A stretch of DNA of 64,000 bases, taken from Myxococcus virescens (GTDB lineage Bacteria; Myxococcota; Myxococcia; Myxococcales; Myxococcaceae). The stretch is taken from NCBI RefSeq assembly GCF_900101905.1, contig NZ_FNAJ01000001.1:1427351-1491350 (forward strand). The letters are read 5' to 3'. A program made the translations under genes and the position numbers. Each line of letters starts with the position of its first letter. Positions within the stretch are counted from its first letter, which is position 1. The notes under the pieces are model-generated. The model searched no databases and was not told where the DNA came from. It worked only from the letters and a program-made list of their open reading frames with translations. This document shows positions 49,708-56,677 of the stretch, one piece after another.

Positions 49708-50205
49708 ATGAGCACGTTCACCGACTTCAAGACGGCCGACCTCTGCGATGCCCACGCGGGCACGCCGCGGTTCCAGATTGCCGAGCCTGGGTTCCAGGAC
49801 TACGGCGGCGTCCGGACCTTCGCGGGTCCCATCAGCACGGTGCGGGCGCCCGAGGACAACTCCCTCGTGCGCAAGGCCTTGGAGGAGCCCGGCCAGGGCC
49901 GGGTGCTGGTGGTGGACGGCGGAGGCAGCCGCCGCTGCGCGCTCGTGGGAGACCAGCTCGCGTTGCTCGCCCAGCAGAATGGCTGGGCGGGCGTGGTGGT
50001 GAATGGCTGCATCCGAGACGCCGAGGACGTGGGCCGCATGCGCATCGGCGTCAAGGCGCTGGGCACCCACCCGCTCAAGAGCCTCAAGCGCAACGAGGGA
50101 CAACGTGACGTGGAGGTCCGCTTCGCCGGAGTCACCTTCCGCCCCGGCCACTACGTCTATGCGGACCTGGACGGCATCGTCACCTCCGAGTCACCTCTGG
50201 GCTGA
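49708..50205 (+). CDS. rraA: RraA-family protein (RNase E regulator / aldolase fold)
   Basis: Protein of 165 residues in the RraA family, a trimeric protein that binds and inhibits RNase E in enterobacteria; the same fold also gives 4-hydroxy-4-methyl-2-oxoglutarate aldolases. Characteristic parts are [28 protein letters not shown], the [20 protein letters not shown] site and GCIRDAEDV. The aldolase-type Arg and Asp are both present (IRDAED), so either role is open. Start is an ATG just after the reductase gene. Confidence 0.92.
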   Translation: MSTFTDFKTADLCDAHAGTPRFQIAEPGFQDYGGVRTFAGPISTVRAPEDNSLVRKALEEPGQGRVLVVDGGGSRRCALVGDQLALLAQQNGWAGVVVNGCIRDAEDVGRMRIGVKALGTHPLKSLKRNEGQRDVEVRFAGVTFRPGHYVYADLDGIVTSESPLG

Positions 50206-50235
50206 AACCAGGGGCTCCGGGCGGAAATGCTGGCA

Positions 50236-51198
50236 CTACCCGCGTCGCCACCACTTCCGCCGCGCGGCCCTCACGTCGGACCAGTCCACCAGGCAGTCGT
50301 GCACGTTCTCCTGGCCGCGTTGGGCGTCAGGCATGTCCCCTGACTCCACGCGCGAAATCAGCTCCGGCAGCCGCTCGTAGAACGTGGGCGAACGGTACTG
50401 GGGATGCAATGTCCACAGGCCCGGCGCGGCGCCCAGGAAGTCCAGCCGCCACAAGCCGCGACGCTTGAGCCTCCGGGTGACCAGGTTCTCCGGCTCGCGG
50501 TACGGCGGATTGCCCGCACGCAAGGCACGCAGCACGTGAATGGGCGGCGCCAGCTTCGCCTGCAGCGGGCCTACCCGGCGCACCAGTGCATCGCGGTCCA
50601 CGAAGAAGGCCCGGCTGCTGAAGCGCCGGAAACGGAACGCGTGGGAGCCCTGTGCATCGGGCTCGTACCAGCGACTGTCTCCCGCAATCGTCCCGTCCGC
50701 GCGCGGCGGGCCCGACAAAGGACTGCAGCTCACCAACTCCTCGCGTGACGCGAGCTGCGCGGCCGCCTCCGCCATCCAGGCGCGTGACGCTCCGCCGATG
50801 AGCATGTCCGCATCCAGGTGCATCACGTGCGGGTGCTTCGCCGCCGCGAGCCCGAAGAAGTAGGAATGGAAGGGCCCGCCGCGCGAGTCCTTCATGGGCA
50901 GCCGGGAGCCTCCGAAGAACTGCTCGGAGAGTGCCTTCGTGGCGGCGGGGGAGTAGTCCACCTCCACCAGCCGGATGCGCGGATCCGCCGAGGACAGCTC
51001 CGACAGCAGCGCGTCCATCTTCGGCTTTCGCTCCAGCCACGCACCCGCGAAGCGGCTGCCCTGACTGCGGTGCAGGTCCAGCACGAGCAGCACCTCCTGC
51101 ACGGAGGGCCCGAGCTGGCGCAACTGATGCGGAAGGATGAGGCGCGCGTGCGGATAGTCCGTGGGCGCGAGGTTGATTTGCAGGGTGACCGGGCTCAC
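50236..51198 (-). CDS. Probable GT-A fold glycosyltransferase
   Basis: Protein of 320 residues resembling family 2 (GT-A) glycosyltransferases. The metal motif DxD appears in VMHLDADMLIGG at about residues 140-150, preceded by a nucleotide-binding Rossmann-like start (LILPHQLRQLGPSVQEVLLVLDLH). An alternative is a galactosyl- or glycan-synthesis enzyme of related fold. The start is a GTG at 51198 with poor ribosome site. It lies alone, next to the tRNA-peptide region, and converges with rraA. Sugar donor and acceptor unknown. Confidence 0.7.
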   Translation of the reverse strand: MSPVTLQINLAPTDYPHARLILPHQLRQLGPSVQEVLLVLDLHRSQGSRFAGAWLERKPKMDALLSELSSADPRIRLVEVDYSPAATKALSEQFFGGSRLPMKDSRGGPFHSYFFGLAAAKHPHVMHLDADMLIGGASRAWMAEAAAQLASREELVSCSPLSGPPRADGTIAGDSRWYEPDAQGSHAFRFRRFSSRAFFVDRDALVRRVGPLQAKLAPPIHVLRALRAGNPPYREPENLVTRRLKRRGLWRLDFLGAAPGLWTLHPQYRSPTFYERLPELISRVESGDMPDAQRGQENVHDCLVDWSDVRAARRKWWRRG

Positions 51199-51289
51199 GG
51201 GGTGTCCAGCAAGAGGGAGGTCGCGTCATCCATGACGGAGTGGCCCTCACTTGCCATACCCACGGTGCACCAGACAACTGAAGGAGGAA

Positions 51290-51362
51290 TGGTCCTGGCA
51301 GGAGTCGAACCTGCGGCCTCTCGGTCCGCAACCGAGTGCTCTATCCTCTGAGCGACAAGACC
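51290..51362 (-). tRNA. tRNA-Arg, anticodon GCG
   Basis: A 73-base cloverleaf on the minus strand: acceptor GGTCTTG with CAGGACC (one G-T pair), D arm GCTC/GAGC, anticodon stem CTCGG/CCGAG with loop TTGCGGA, T arm GCAGG/CCTGC with TTCGACT, discriminator A. U33 is present and A20 (an arginine identity base) is seen, so it should be charged with Arg and read CGC. GCG is very rare in bacteria, which normally read this box with a deaminated ACG anticodon. CCA is not encoded. It follows a 20-codon peptide gene by 42 bases. Confidence 0.85.
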
Positions 51363-51404
51363 GGAACTGCGACTGCGAGAGCGCCCCAGCCACGGGGCGC
51401 GGTG

Positions 51405-51467
51405 TCAGAAGGAAGCGATGCCGTCGAACAGGTCTTCCGGCTCGGAATCAGTGGAGAGGGGATTCAT
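51405..51467 (-). CDS. 20-residue peptide between two tRNAs
   Basis: A 20-residue frame (MNPLSTDSEPEDLFDGIASF) with a good GAGGTGA six bases before the ATG. It lies between the Asp-like tRNA (ends 21 bases upstream) and tRNA-Arg (42 bases downstream). It is very acidic. It shares the MNP start seen inside the leaders of the two other peptides in this region. Too short for family assignment; existence rests on its ribosome site and position. Confidence 0.5.
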   Translation of the reverse strand: MNPLSTDSEPEDLFDGIASF

Positions 51468-51488
51468 GGGCGTCACCTCGGGGATGAG

Positions 51489-51560
51489 CGCTCCGACAGG
51501 GAATCGAACCCTGTTCACACGGTAGACGGCCGTGCTGCGATTCCAATCGCATCCCGGAGC
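51489..51560 (-). tRNA. Atypical tRNA, Asp-like (GUC) with C33
   Basis: A 72-base cloverleaf: acceptor GCTCCGG with TCGGAGC (one G-T pair), D stem TGCG/CGCA with a GG-containing loop, anticodon stem CACGG/CCGTG with loop CCGTCTA, short variable loop, T arm CAGGG/CCCTG with TTCGATT, discriminator G. The anticodon GTC and G73 fit aspartate. Departures: position 33 is C, not the near-universal U; position 8 is G, not U; position 10 is U. So it may be chargeable yet poor at ribosomal decoding. It begins 18 bases after the hairpin that follows peptide gene 51655-51807. Confidence 0.65.
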
Positions 51561-51570
51561 AGTGGGGTTG

Positions 51571-51619
51571 ACCCGGAAAAGAAAGAGGCCGGGTTCCCTC
51601 GGGGAGCCCAGCCTCTGGC
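51571..51619 (-). terminator. Hairpin between peptide gene and Asp-like tRNA
   Basis: On the minus strand GAGGCTGGG and CCCGGCCTC form a 9-base stem (one mismatch) followed by TTTCTTTT. The form is that of an intrinsic terminator, but the next tRNA starts only 18 bases after the T-run, leaving no room for a promoter. It may instead be an attenuator or an RNA-processing signal. The 59-base segment 51571-51629 is repeated with one change at 53419-53477. Confidence 0.75.
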
Positions 51620-51654
51620 CTGCCATGCCCTGTCCTTCGACTGAGCACGGTGGG

Positions 51655-51807
51655 TCAGAACCCAGGCGGGAGATCTCGACGGGAGGTCGCCCCCCGCTTG
51701 GAATCACGAGCGGTGGCCCGGCCAGCGAGTGCGAGCGCATCGATGCCGATGACAGTATCGTTCAGGGTGTCGGGATTCATCGGGCTCGTCAGGTTCGCCG
51801 TCTTCAT
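51655..51807 (-). CDS. Small peptide 1 of the tRNA-linked module
   Basis: A 50-residue product with AAAGGAGCGG just before its ATG at 51807. The first 22 residues, including NLTSPMNPDTLNDTVIGI, are almost the same as those of the peptide at 53502-53648; the remaining 28 are unrelated to it and strongly basic (DSKRGATSRRDLPPGF end). A fixed leader with a variable tail is the design of ribosomally made, processed peptides, but no modifying enzyme is in the window. It is divergent from the AraC gene by 82 bases. Confidence 0.7.
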   Translation of the reverse strand: MKTANLTSPMNPDTLNDTVIGIDALALAGRATARDSKRGATSRRDLPPGF

Positions 51808-51860
51808 GGCCACCGCTCCTTTCATGGGAAATGGACGCAATGGCCGCACAGGGCCTGACA
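51742..51860 (-). repeat. Leader repeat, copy 1
   Basis: The leader-coding part of small peptide 1 plus about 53 bases upstream, matching 53583-53700. Within the 66 coding bases 61 are identical. Upstream, TGTCAGGCCC followed by GTGC, a GCGTC-ATTT stretch and GAAAGGAGCGGTG are shared, so the ribosome site and probably the promoter are part of the repeat. Confidence 0.8.
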
Positions 51861-51889
51861 GGCTGTGCACGGGCTGAAACAGGGACGCG

Positions 51890-52684
51890 ATGGCGGAGGA
51901 CGCGCAGCAGCAGGGCTACACCCAGTGGGCACCGCCTATCGAGATGGCGGATGCGGTGGACGCGTTCTGGCAGTTCTGGGTGCCCCGAAAGCCCCACGAC
52001 GTCCCCCTCCCCCGGCAGCACCGGGTCCTTCCGGATGGCTGCACCGACCTCATCTTCGGATTCCAACATGCCCCAGGCCCGGTGTGGCTGGCCGCCCCCC
52101 GGCTGGCCGTCGTCGGCCCCATGAAGCGCTTCATCCTCGTCGACCTCGAGCCCGGCGGGGTGAGCCTGGGCGTCAGGCTCCGTCCCGGCTGGGCGCAGGC
52201 CCTGCTGGGTGTCAGTCCGCGTGAACTCTGCGGACTCAACGTCTCCGCCCAGGATTGCTCGCCCGCCCTCATGCAGCTTCAGCGGCGGATGGAAGACTGC
52301 GCCTCGCCCGCCCAGGCCATGGCCCTGCTCCAGCGCACCATCGCCCGACGCTGGGCTTCGTTCCGGAGCATGGCGAAGCCGCGCGCCGTCCAGGCACTGG
52401 GACACCTCCAAGCCTCATCGGGGCAGGTGCGCATGGCCGCGCTCGCTCGCGAGCTGGGCGTGAGTGAGCGCACCCTGCACCGGGACATCCTGGACGAAGC
52501 CGGCGTACCACCGAAGCTGCTCGCGCGAGTGCTGCGCTTCCAGCGGGCGGTGTCCCTGCTGCGCTCCCGTGAGGGCACGGACCTGTGTGACATCGCGCTC
52601 GAATGCGGCTACGCGGACCAGGCGCATCTGTCACGAGACGTGCGGGAACTGGCCGGCGTGTCGCCCACCGCACTCGTAGGTTGA
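51890..52684 (+). CDS. AraC-family transcriptional regulator
   Basis: Regulator of 264 residues with an N-terminal ligand-type domain (VLPDGCTDLIFGFQH, then PGGVSLGVRLRPGWAQ) of the kind common in AraC proteins that respond to small molecules, and a C-terminal double helix-turn-helix (MAALARELGVSERTLHRDIL and DIALECGYADQAHLSRDVRE). Its start lies 82 bases from the divergent peptide gene at 51807. It may therefore control that peptide-tRNA module, its VOC neighbour, or itself. No ligand can be inferred. Confidence 0.88.
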   Translation: MAEDAQQQGYTQWAPPIEMADAVDAFWQFWVPRKPHDVPLPRQHRVLPDGCTDLIFGFQHAPGPVWLAAPRLAVVGPMKRFILVDLEPGGVSLGVRLRPGWAQALLGVSPRELCGLNVSAQDCSPALMQLQRRMEDCASPAQAMALLQRTIARRWASFRSMAKPRAVQALGHLQASSGQVRMAALARELGVSERTLHRDILDEAGVPPKLLARVLRFQRAVSLLRSREGTDLCDIALECGYADQAHLSRDVRELAGVSPTALVG

Positions 52685-52772
52685 GCGCTGTCCGATTCCT
52701 TCAAGACAGGCCCGCGCCATCCGTGTGACGACGCACTCACACAGACGTCCCACTGACCAACAGGAGTCCGCC

Positions 52773-53162
52773 ATGAAGCTCGGCTACATCATTCTCTACG
52801 TACCGGACGTGAGCGGCGCCATCGCCTTCTACGAGAAGGCCTTCGGACTGGCGCGCCGCTTCATCCACGAGAGCGGTGGCTACGCGGAGATGGAGACAGG
52901 CACCACCGCCCTGGCCTTCGTCGAGGAAGGCGCGGCGAAGGAGCATGGCTTCACCGTGCGCCATCTGCGGCCGAAGGAGGAAGCCGCGGCCATTGAACTG
53001 GCGCTCGTCACCGCCGACGTGGCCGCCGCGTACGCGCGCGCCGTGGCGGCGGGCGCCGAGGCGACGCAACCTCCCAAGCAGAAGCCCTGGGGACAGACGG
53101 TGGCCTACGTGAGAGACCTCAACGGCGTCCTGGTGGAGCTCTGCTCTCCAATGGAGGGGTAG
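52773..53162 (+). CDS. VOC-family (glyoxalase-like) protein
   Basis: Protein of 129 residues with two beta-alpha-beta-beta-beta modules of the vicinal oxygen chelate fold: LGYIILYVPDVSGAIAFYEK and, in the second module, DVAAAYARAVAAGAEATQPP and VRDLNGVLVELCSP. The terminal Glu fits a metal site, but the N-terminal metal His is not obvious, so it may be a binding protein rather than an enzyme. CAGGAG precedes the ATG. It follows the AraC gene by 88 bases and may be its target. Confidence 0.88.
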   Translation: MKLGYIILYVPDVSGAIAFYEKAFGLARRFIHESGGYAEMETGTTALAFVEEGAAKEHGFTVRHLRPKEEAAAIELALVTADVAAAYARAVAAGAEATQPPKQKPWGQTVAYVRDLNGVLVELCSPMEG

Positions 53163-53222
53163 TAGCAGCGAACCCCAAGCGCGCGCTCTTGTCCAAGCTG
53201 AGCGACGTCCCGGAAACAACCT

Positions 53223-53296
53223 TGCCGCGGGCGGGATTCGAACCCGCACCCTCTGCATTCTGAGTGCAGCGCCTCTACCAATTGGGCTACCGCGGC
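53223..53296 (-). tRNA. tRNA with anticodon CAG and short variable loop
   Basis: A 74-base cloverleaf: acceptor GCCGCGG with CCGCGGC, D arm GCCC/AGGC, anticodon stem CTGCA/TGCAG with loop CTCAGAA (U33 present), variable loop AGGGT, T arm GCGGG/CCCGC, discriminator A. It would read CUG (Leu) and A73 fits Leu, but bacterial tRNA-Leu normally has a long variable arm and this one does not. So it may be an extra leucine tRNA of unusual class or charged otherwise. It lies 37 bases after the Gly-like tRNA. Confidence 0.8.
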
Positions 53297-53333
53297 GTTC
53301 TTCGATGACGGCAACCCGGGTGGGCTGCCGGAA

Positions 53334-53405
53334 AGCGGACGACGGGATTCGAACCCGTGTTCACCTGGATGGCGACCAGGGGCCTGACCACTCGGCCACG
53401 ACCGC
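53334..53405 (-). tRNA. Atypical tRNA, Gly-like (GCC) with C33
   Basis: A 72-base cloverleaf: acceptor GCGGTCG with CGTCCGC (one U-U mismatch), D arm GCC-AGTGGTCA-type loop-GGC resembling class II tRNAs, anticodon stem CCTGG/CCAGG with loop TCGCCAT, T arm ACGGG/CCCGT, discriminator U. Anticodon GCC, U73, G1-C72 and C2-G71 are glycine identity elements, so charging by GlyRS is plausible. Position 33 is C, as in the Asp-like tRNA at 51489. It starts about 21 bases after the hairpin following small peptide 2. Confidence 0.7.
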
Positions 53406-53418
53406 ATGTGCTGCCACG

Positions 53419-53466
53419 ACCCGGAAAAGAAAGAGGCCGGGTTCCCTCGGGGAGCCCGGCCTCTGG
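53419..53466 (-). terminator. Hairpin between peptide gene and Gly-like tRNA
   Basis: On the minus strand GAGGCCGGG and CCCGGCCTC form a perfect 9-base stem followed by TTTCTTTT. It is the second copy of the hairpin at 51571 (59 bases with one difference). As in the first copy, a tRNA begins shortly after the T-run, which argues for attenuation or processing rather than simple termination. Confidence 0.8.
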
Positions 53467-53501
53467 CCTGCCATGCCACGTCGATGGACGGGCGAAAGGC
53501 G

Positions 53502-53648
53502 TCAGAGTCCGGGCCAGCTACCGCCAATGGGTAGACCGGGCAGCACGGGAGCGGGCAGCAGGGCGACGGGCGCGAGCACACCGATGCCGATGACCGTGTC
53601 GTTCAAGGTGTCGGGATTCATCGGGCTCGTCAGGTTCGTCGTCTGCAT
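53502..53648 (-). CDS. Small peptide 2 of the tRNA-linked module
   Basis: A 48-residue product with AAAGGAGCGG before its ATG at 53648. Its leader (TNLTSPMNPDTLNDTVIGI) matches small peptide 1; the tail differs completely and is hydrophobic and Pro-rich (GVLAPVALLPAPVLPGLPIG, then GSWPGL). Downstream come the repeated hairpin, the Gly-like tRNA and the CAG tRNA. A peptide precursor or a regulatory leader peptide are both possible; neither is proven. Confidence 0.72.
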   Translation of the reverse strand: MQTTNLTSPMNPDTLNDTVIGIGVLAPVALLPAPVLPGLPIGGSWPGL

Positions 53649-53700
53649 GTCACCGCTCCTTTCTGTGAAAAATGACGCGCTGGAAGCACGGGGCCTGACA
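53583..53700 (-). repeat. Leader repeat, copy 2
   Basis: Second copy of the leader and upstream repeat (see 51742-51860), 1,841 bases away in the same orientation. The two direct repeats flank the AraC and VOC genes and two tRNAs, so recombination between them could delete or duplicate that segment. Confidence 0.8.
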
Positions 53701-53804
53701 CGGCGCCACGCCTGTCACCGACCCGGCCCGCGGATGGGGTAAGAAGGCCCTGGAGCCTGCGCCGCCTCCCCCAGGCCGAGGTCACCCGGGCGGCGCCCCC
53801 CTCG

Positions 53805-55166
53805 ATGAAGACCGTTCCCTGCTTGCTCGCATGGTCCGCGATGCTGTCCCTGTCCGGGTGTGCGAACACCGGCGATGAATGCGGCGTCGTCCCGCTGCCA
53901 GGAGGCATGGGACAGACCCCGCCCCTGCTGTCGCTGGAGGTCCCCGCGGAGCTCCAAGTCCAGCCGAGCCTGAACTCCACCTGTGAGGGCCCCGACACCT
54001 CCCAGGTCCCCGATAGCATCACGGCGGAGGTGTTCGACCCGAACAACCACGCCGTGGCCGCGGAGGCGTCCCTCACCGGCAATGGACAGGCGGCCACCGT
54101 CCGCTTCACCCCGACGACCACCGGACGCCACCACGTCCGCGTCGCCTTCGCCCCGGTGGGCAGCCTCCAGCAGTTCGGCGCCTACGTGTCACGCGCGTGG
54201 ACCGGAGGAGCGCCGACAGTGCTCCCGCTGCCCCGCTGCACGCAACTGGACCGCACCACGCATGGCACCTGGCTGTGTGACGGCGTGGCGGTGCACGCGT
54301 CGAACGGAACCCAGACACCACTCGGCGGCGTCTCCGGCATGCCCGACGTGGCCGTCGCGGGAGATGTCGTCTGGGTCGTGGGCGAGGACCGGGTGCGCCG
54401 CTTCGTCGACACCGGCTCGGAACTCGAGCTCACGGGCTCGCTCCTGCTCAACCAGCGCGACACCGTGAAGGTCATCCAGAACCGGCTCGCCACCGCGGAG
54501 GAGCTGTGGGTGCTCGACTCGGAGCGCCTGCACCGCTTCGCCTTCACCTCAGAAGGTGTCGTCATCGGTGCCACCCCCACTCCGTGGGGACGGGTCAACC
54601 AGCTGCCCTTCGGCGTCGACATGGTGCTGGGCCTGCTCGTGCGTCTGGGCCCCGACACGGTCAGCGTCATCCAGGTGACGCAGGAACCCGACAGCCGCGC
54701 GTGCACGTTCCGGCTGGGCCCGAGCGGGGCCTTCGTCGCCTCGGAGGCGCCGTGTCAACGCCTGCCGGGCGTGCCAGCGGGCATCGAGGATGGCGCGGTG
54801 TGGACCCGCGTGGACACCCTGCTCCTGCCGCAGCCAGGACAGACGCTGTACCGGTGGGCCGCGGTGGATGGCGCGCTGACCGAACGAGGCACCCTGGTCG
54901 TGGACGCGCCGCTCGAGTTGGTGAGCGCGCCCCTCCGCCCCGGCTTCGCCATCCCCTTCCTCCAGTGGCGGCAGTCCCGCGTCGGCTCCGCAGTGCCCGT
55001 GCCGCCCGAGTCCCAGGGCCCGCTGGGACTGGAGCTGCTGCCAGGCAACGCGGACCTGTCTCCCGGACTGCGAACCCTCTCTCCGCGCTTCTACTGGGAG
55101 GCCGGCGGCGGACAGGGCCTCGGTGGGACGCGGGTGTACGAACGGCGTGCGTCTTCGTTGAAATAA
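53805..55166 (+). CDS. Large lipoprotein, possibly beta-propeller-like
   Basis: Lipoprotein of 453 residues. The signal ends in MLSLSGC with the Cys near residue 19. A first domain of about 110 residues looks Ig-like (AAEASLTGNGQAATVRFTPT, then GRHHVRVAFAP). It is followed by short repeated strands such as VAVAGDVVWVVGEDRVRRFV and ATAEELWVLDSERLHRFAFT, reminiscent of a beta-propeller. Six or more Cys residues may form disulfides. Function unknown. It is divergent from small peptide 2. Confidence 0.75.
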   Translation: MKTVPCLLAWSAMLSLSGCANTGDECGVVPLPGGMGQTPPLLSLEVPAELQVQPSLNSTCEGPDTSQVPDSITAEVFDPNNHAVAAEASLTGNGQAATVRFTPTTTGRHHVRVAFAPVGSLQQFGAYVSRAWTGGAPTVLPLPRCTQLDRTTHGTWLCDGVAVHASNGTQTPLGGVSGMPDVAVAGDVVWVVGEDRVRRFVDTGSELELTGSLLLNQRDTVKVIQNRLATAEELWVLDSERLHRFAFTSEGVVIGATPTPWGRVNQLPFGVDMVLGLLVRLGPDTVSVIQVTQEPDSRACTFRLGPSGAFVASEAPCQRLPGVPAGIEDGAVWTRVDTLLLPQPGQTLYRWAAVDGALTERGTLVVDAPLELVSAPLRPGFAIPFLQWRQSRVGSAVPVPPESQGPLGLELLPGNADLSPGLRTLSPRFYWEAGGGQGLGGTRVYERRASSLK

Positions 55167-55307
55167 CGAGACGGTTGGGGCACACACGGAAGGAAAGCGC
55201 GAAATGTCGCCTGCCTGCCTCTCGCGATACCTGGCCTTCCGGGTGTAGAGAGGCCCGCGCGCCGCGGCACCACGCGCTCCACCCTACACGCCCGGAGGTG
55301 AGCCCCC

Positions 55308-56633
55308 ATGATGGAAAGCCCCCAGAGCGCCGCGCTCTCCATGGAGGAACTGCACGAGGCGTGGCCCGTGCTCTCCATCGATGAGCGGCTGGAGGGCTTC
55401 CGGTTGCTTCCCGCTTCGGTGGCGGACGACTTCTTCCTGGCGTTGTCGGCGCGTGAGCAGGCGGAGCTCATCCTCCACCTTCAGCCGGCAGAGCGACGGA
55501 CCTGGGTCCGGCTGCTGCCCCCGGACGACCTGGCCGACCTGGTACAGGCGGTGGATCCCGAGCAGGCGGAGTCCATCCTCTCGCAGCTCGACGACGCCAG
55601 CCGCCGCGAAGTCAACGTGCTCCTGGCCTACGCGGAGGACGACGCCGGCGGTCTGATGAATCCGCGCTTCGCCCGCGTGCGGCCGGACATGTCCATCGAC
55701 GAGGCCATCAGCTACCTGCGCAAGCAGGCGCGGGAGCGGGTGGAGACCGTCTACTACGCCTATGTGCTCGACGCCGAACAGCACCTGCTGGGCGTGCTGT
55801 CCCTGCGTCAGCTCTTCCAGACGGCCAGCGACAAGCGCGTGGCGGACGTCATGCAGCGCGACGTCATCACCGTGTCGGAAGACACCGACCAGGAGGCCGT
55901 GAGCCGGCTCTTCACCGAGCACGGCTTCATGGCCCTGCCCGTGCTCGACGTCCAGCAGCGGATGAAGGGCATCGTCACGGTGGACGACATCGTCGACGTC
56001 GTCCAGGAAGAGGCCACCGAGGACATCCAGAAGGCCGGCGGTATGGAGGCCCTGGAGGCGCCCTACTTCGAGACCGGCTTCTTCGGCATGTTGAAGAAGC
56101 GCATCGGCTGGCTGCTGGTGCTCTTCCTGGGGCAGATGCTCACCGCCACCGCGATGAGCAGCTTCGAGGACGAAATCGCCACCGCCGTGGTGCTGAGCCT
56201 CTTCGTGCCGCTCATCATCTCCTCGGGAGGCAACTCCGGCAGTCAAGCCTCCACGCTCATCATCCGCTCGCTCGCGCTGGGCGAGATGCGGCTGAGGGAC
56301 TGGTGGCGCGTGGCTCGCCGCGAGCTGCTCTCCGGACTGGTGTTGGGCGTAGTGCTGGGGGTGGTGGGCCTGGCGCGCATCCTCATCTGGAACTCCATCT
56401 CCGGCGTCTACGGGGAGCACGCCTTCGTGCTGGGCATCACCGTTGCCCTGTCCGTGCTGGGCGTGGTGACGTTCGGCACCCTGGCCGGCTCCATGCTGCC
56501 CCTGGTGCTGCGAAAGTTCGGCTTCGACCCCGCGAGCGCCTCCGCGCCCTTCGTGGCCACACTGGTGGACGTTAGCGGCGTCCTCATCTACTTCACCGTC
56601 GCCAGCCTCCTGCTGCGCGGTACGCTGCTCTGA
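55308..56633 (+). CDS. mgtE: Magnesium transporter MgtE
   Basis: Magnesium channel of 441 residues. Residues 1-125 form the N domain (superhelix), 130-250 a pair of CBS domains that sense Mg (VADVMQRDVITVSEDTDQEA, then GIVTVDDIVDVVQEEA), and the last 180 residues hold five membrane helices with the pore motif SGGNSGSQASTLIIRSLALG. The ATG with CCGGAGGTG upstream is used; an ATG one codon later is equivalent. No Mg riboswitch is recognised upstream. Confidence 0.95.
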   Translation: MMESPQSAALSMEELHEAWPVLSIDERLEGFRLLPASVADDFFLALSAREQAELILHLQPAERRTWVRLLPPDDLADLVQAVDPEQAESILSQLDDASRREVNVLLAYAEDDAGGLMNPRFARVRPDMSIDEAISYLRKQARERVETVYYAYVLDAEQHLLGVLSLRQLFQTASDKRVADVMQRDVITVSEDTDQEAVSRLFTEHGFMALPVLDVQQRMKGIVTVDDIVDVVQEEATEDIQKAGGMEALEAPYFETGFFGMLKKRIGWLLVLFLGQMLTATAMSSFEDEIATAVVLSLFVPLIISSGGNSGSQASTLIIRSLALGEMRLRDWWRVARRELLSGLVLGVVLGVVGLARILIWNSISGVYGEHAFVLGITVALSVLGVVTFGTLAGSMLPLVLRKFGFDPASASAPFVATLVDVSGVLIYFTVASLLLRGTLL

Positions 56634-56677
56634 AGCGCCGGGGCCCGTGAGGCCGCGGCTTCGCGGGAGACACGGCC

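Noticed and set aside
55167-55307. Possible Mg riboswitch before mgtE
   Set aside because: No recognisable M-box or other conserved aptamer elements; only a normal ribosome site is seen.
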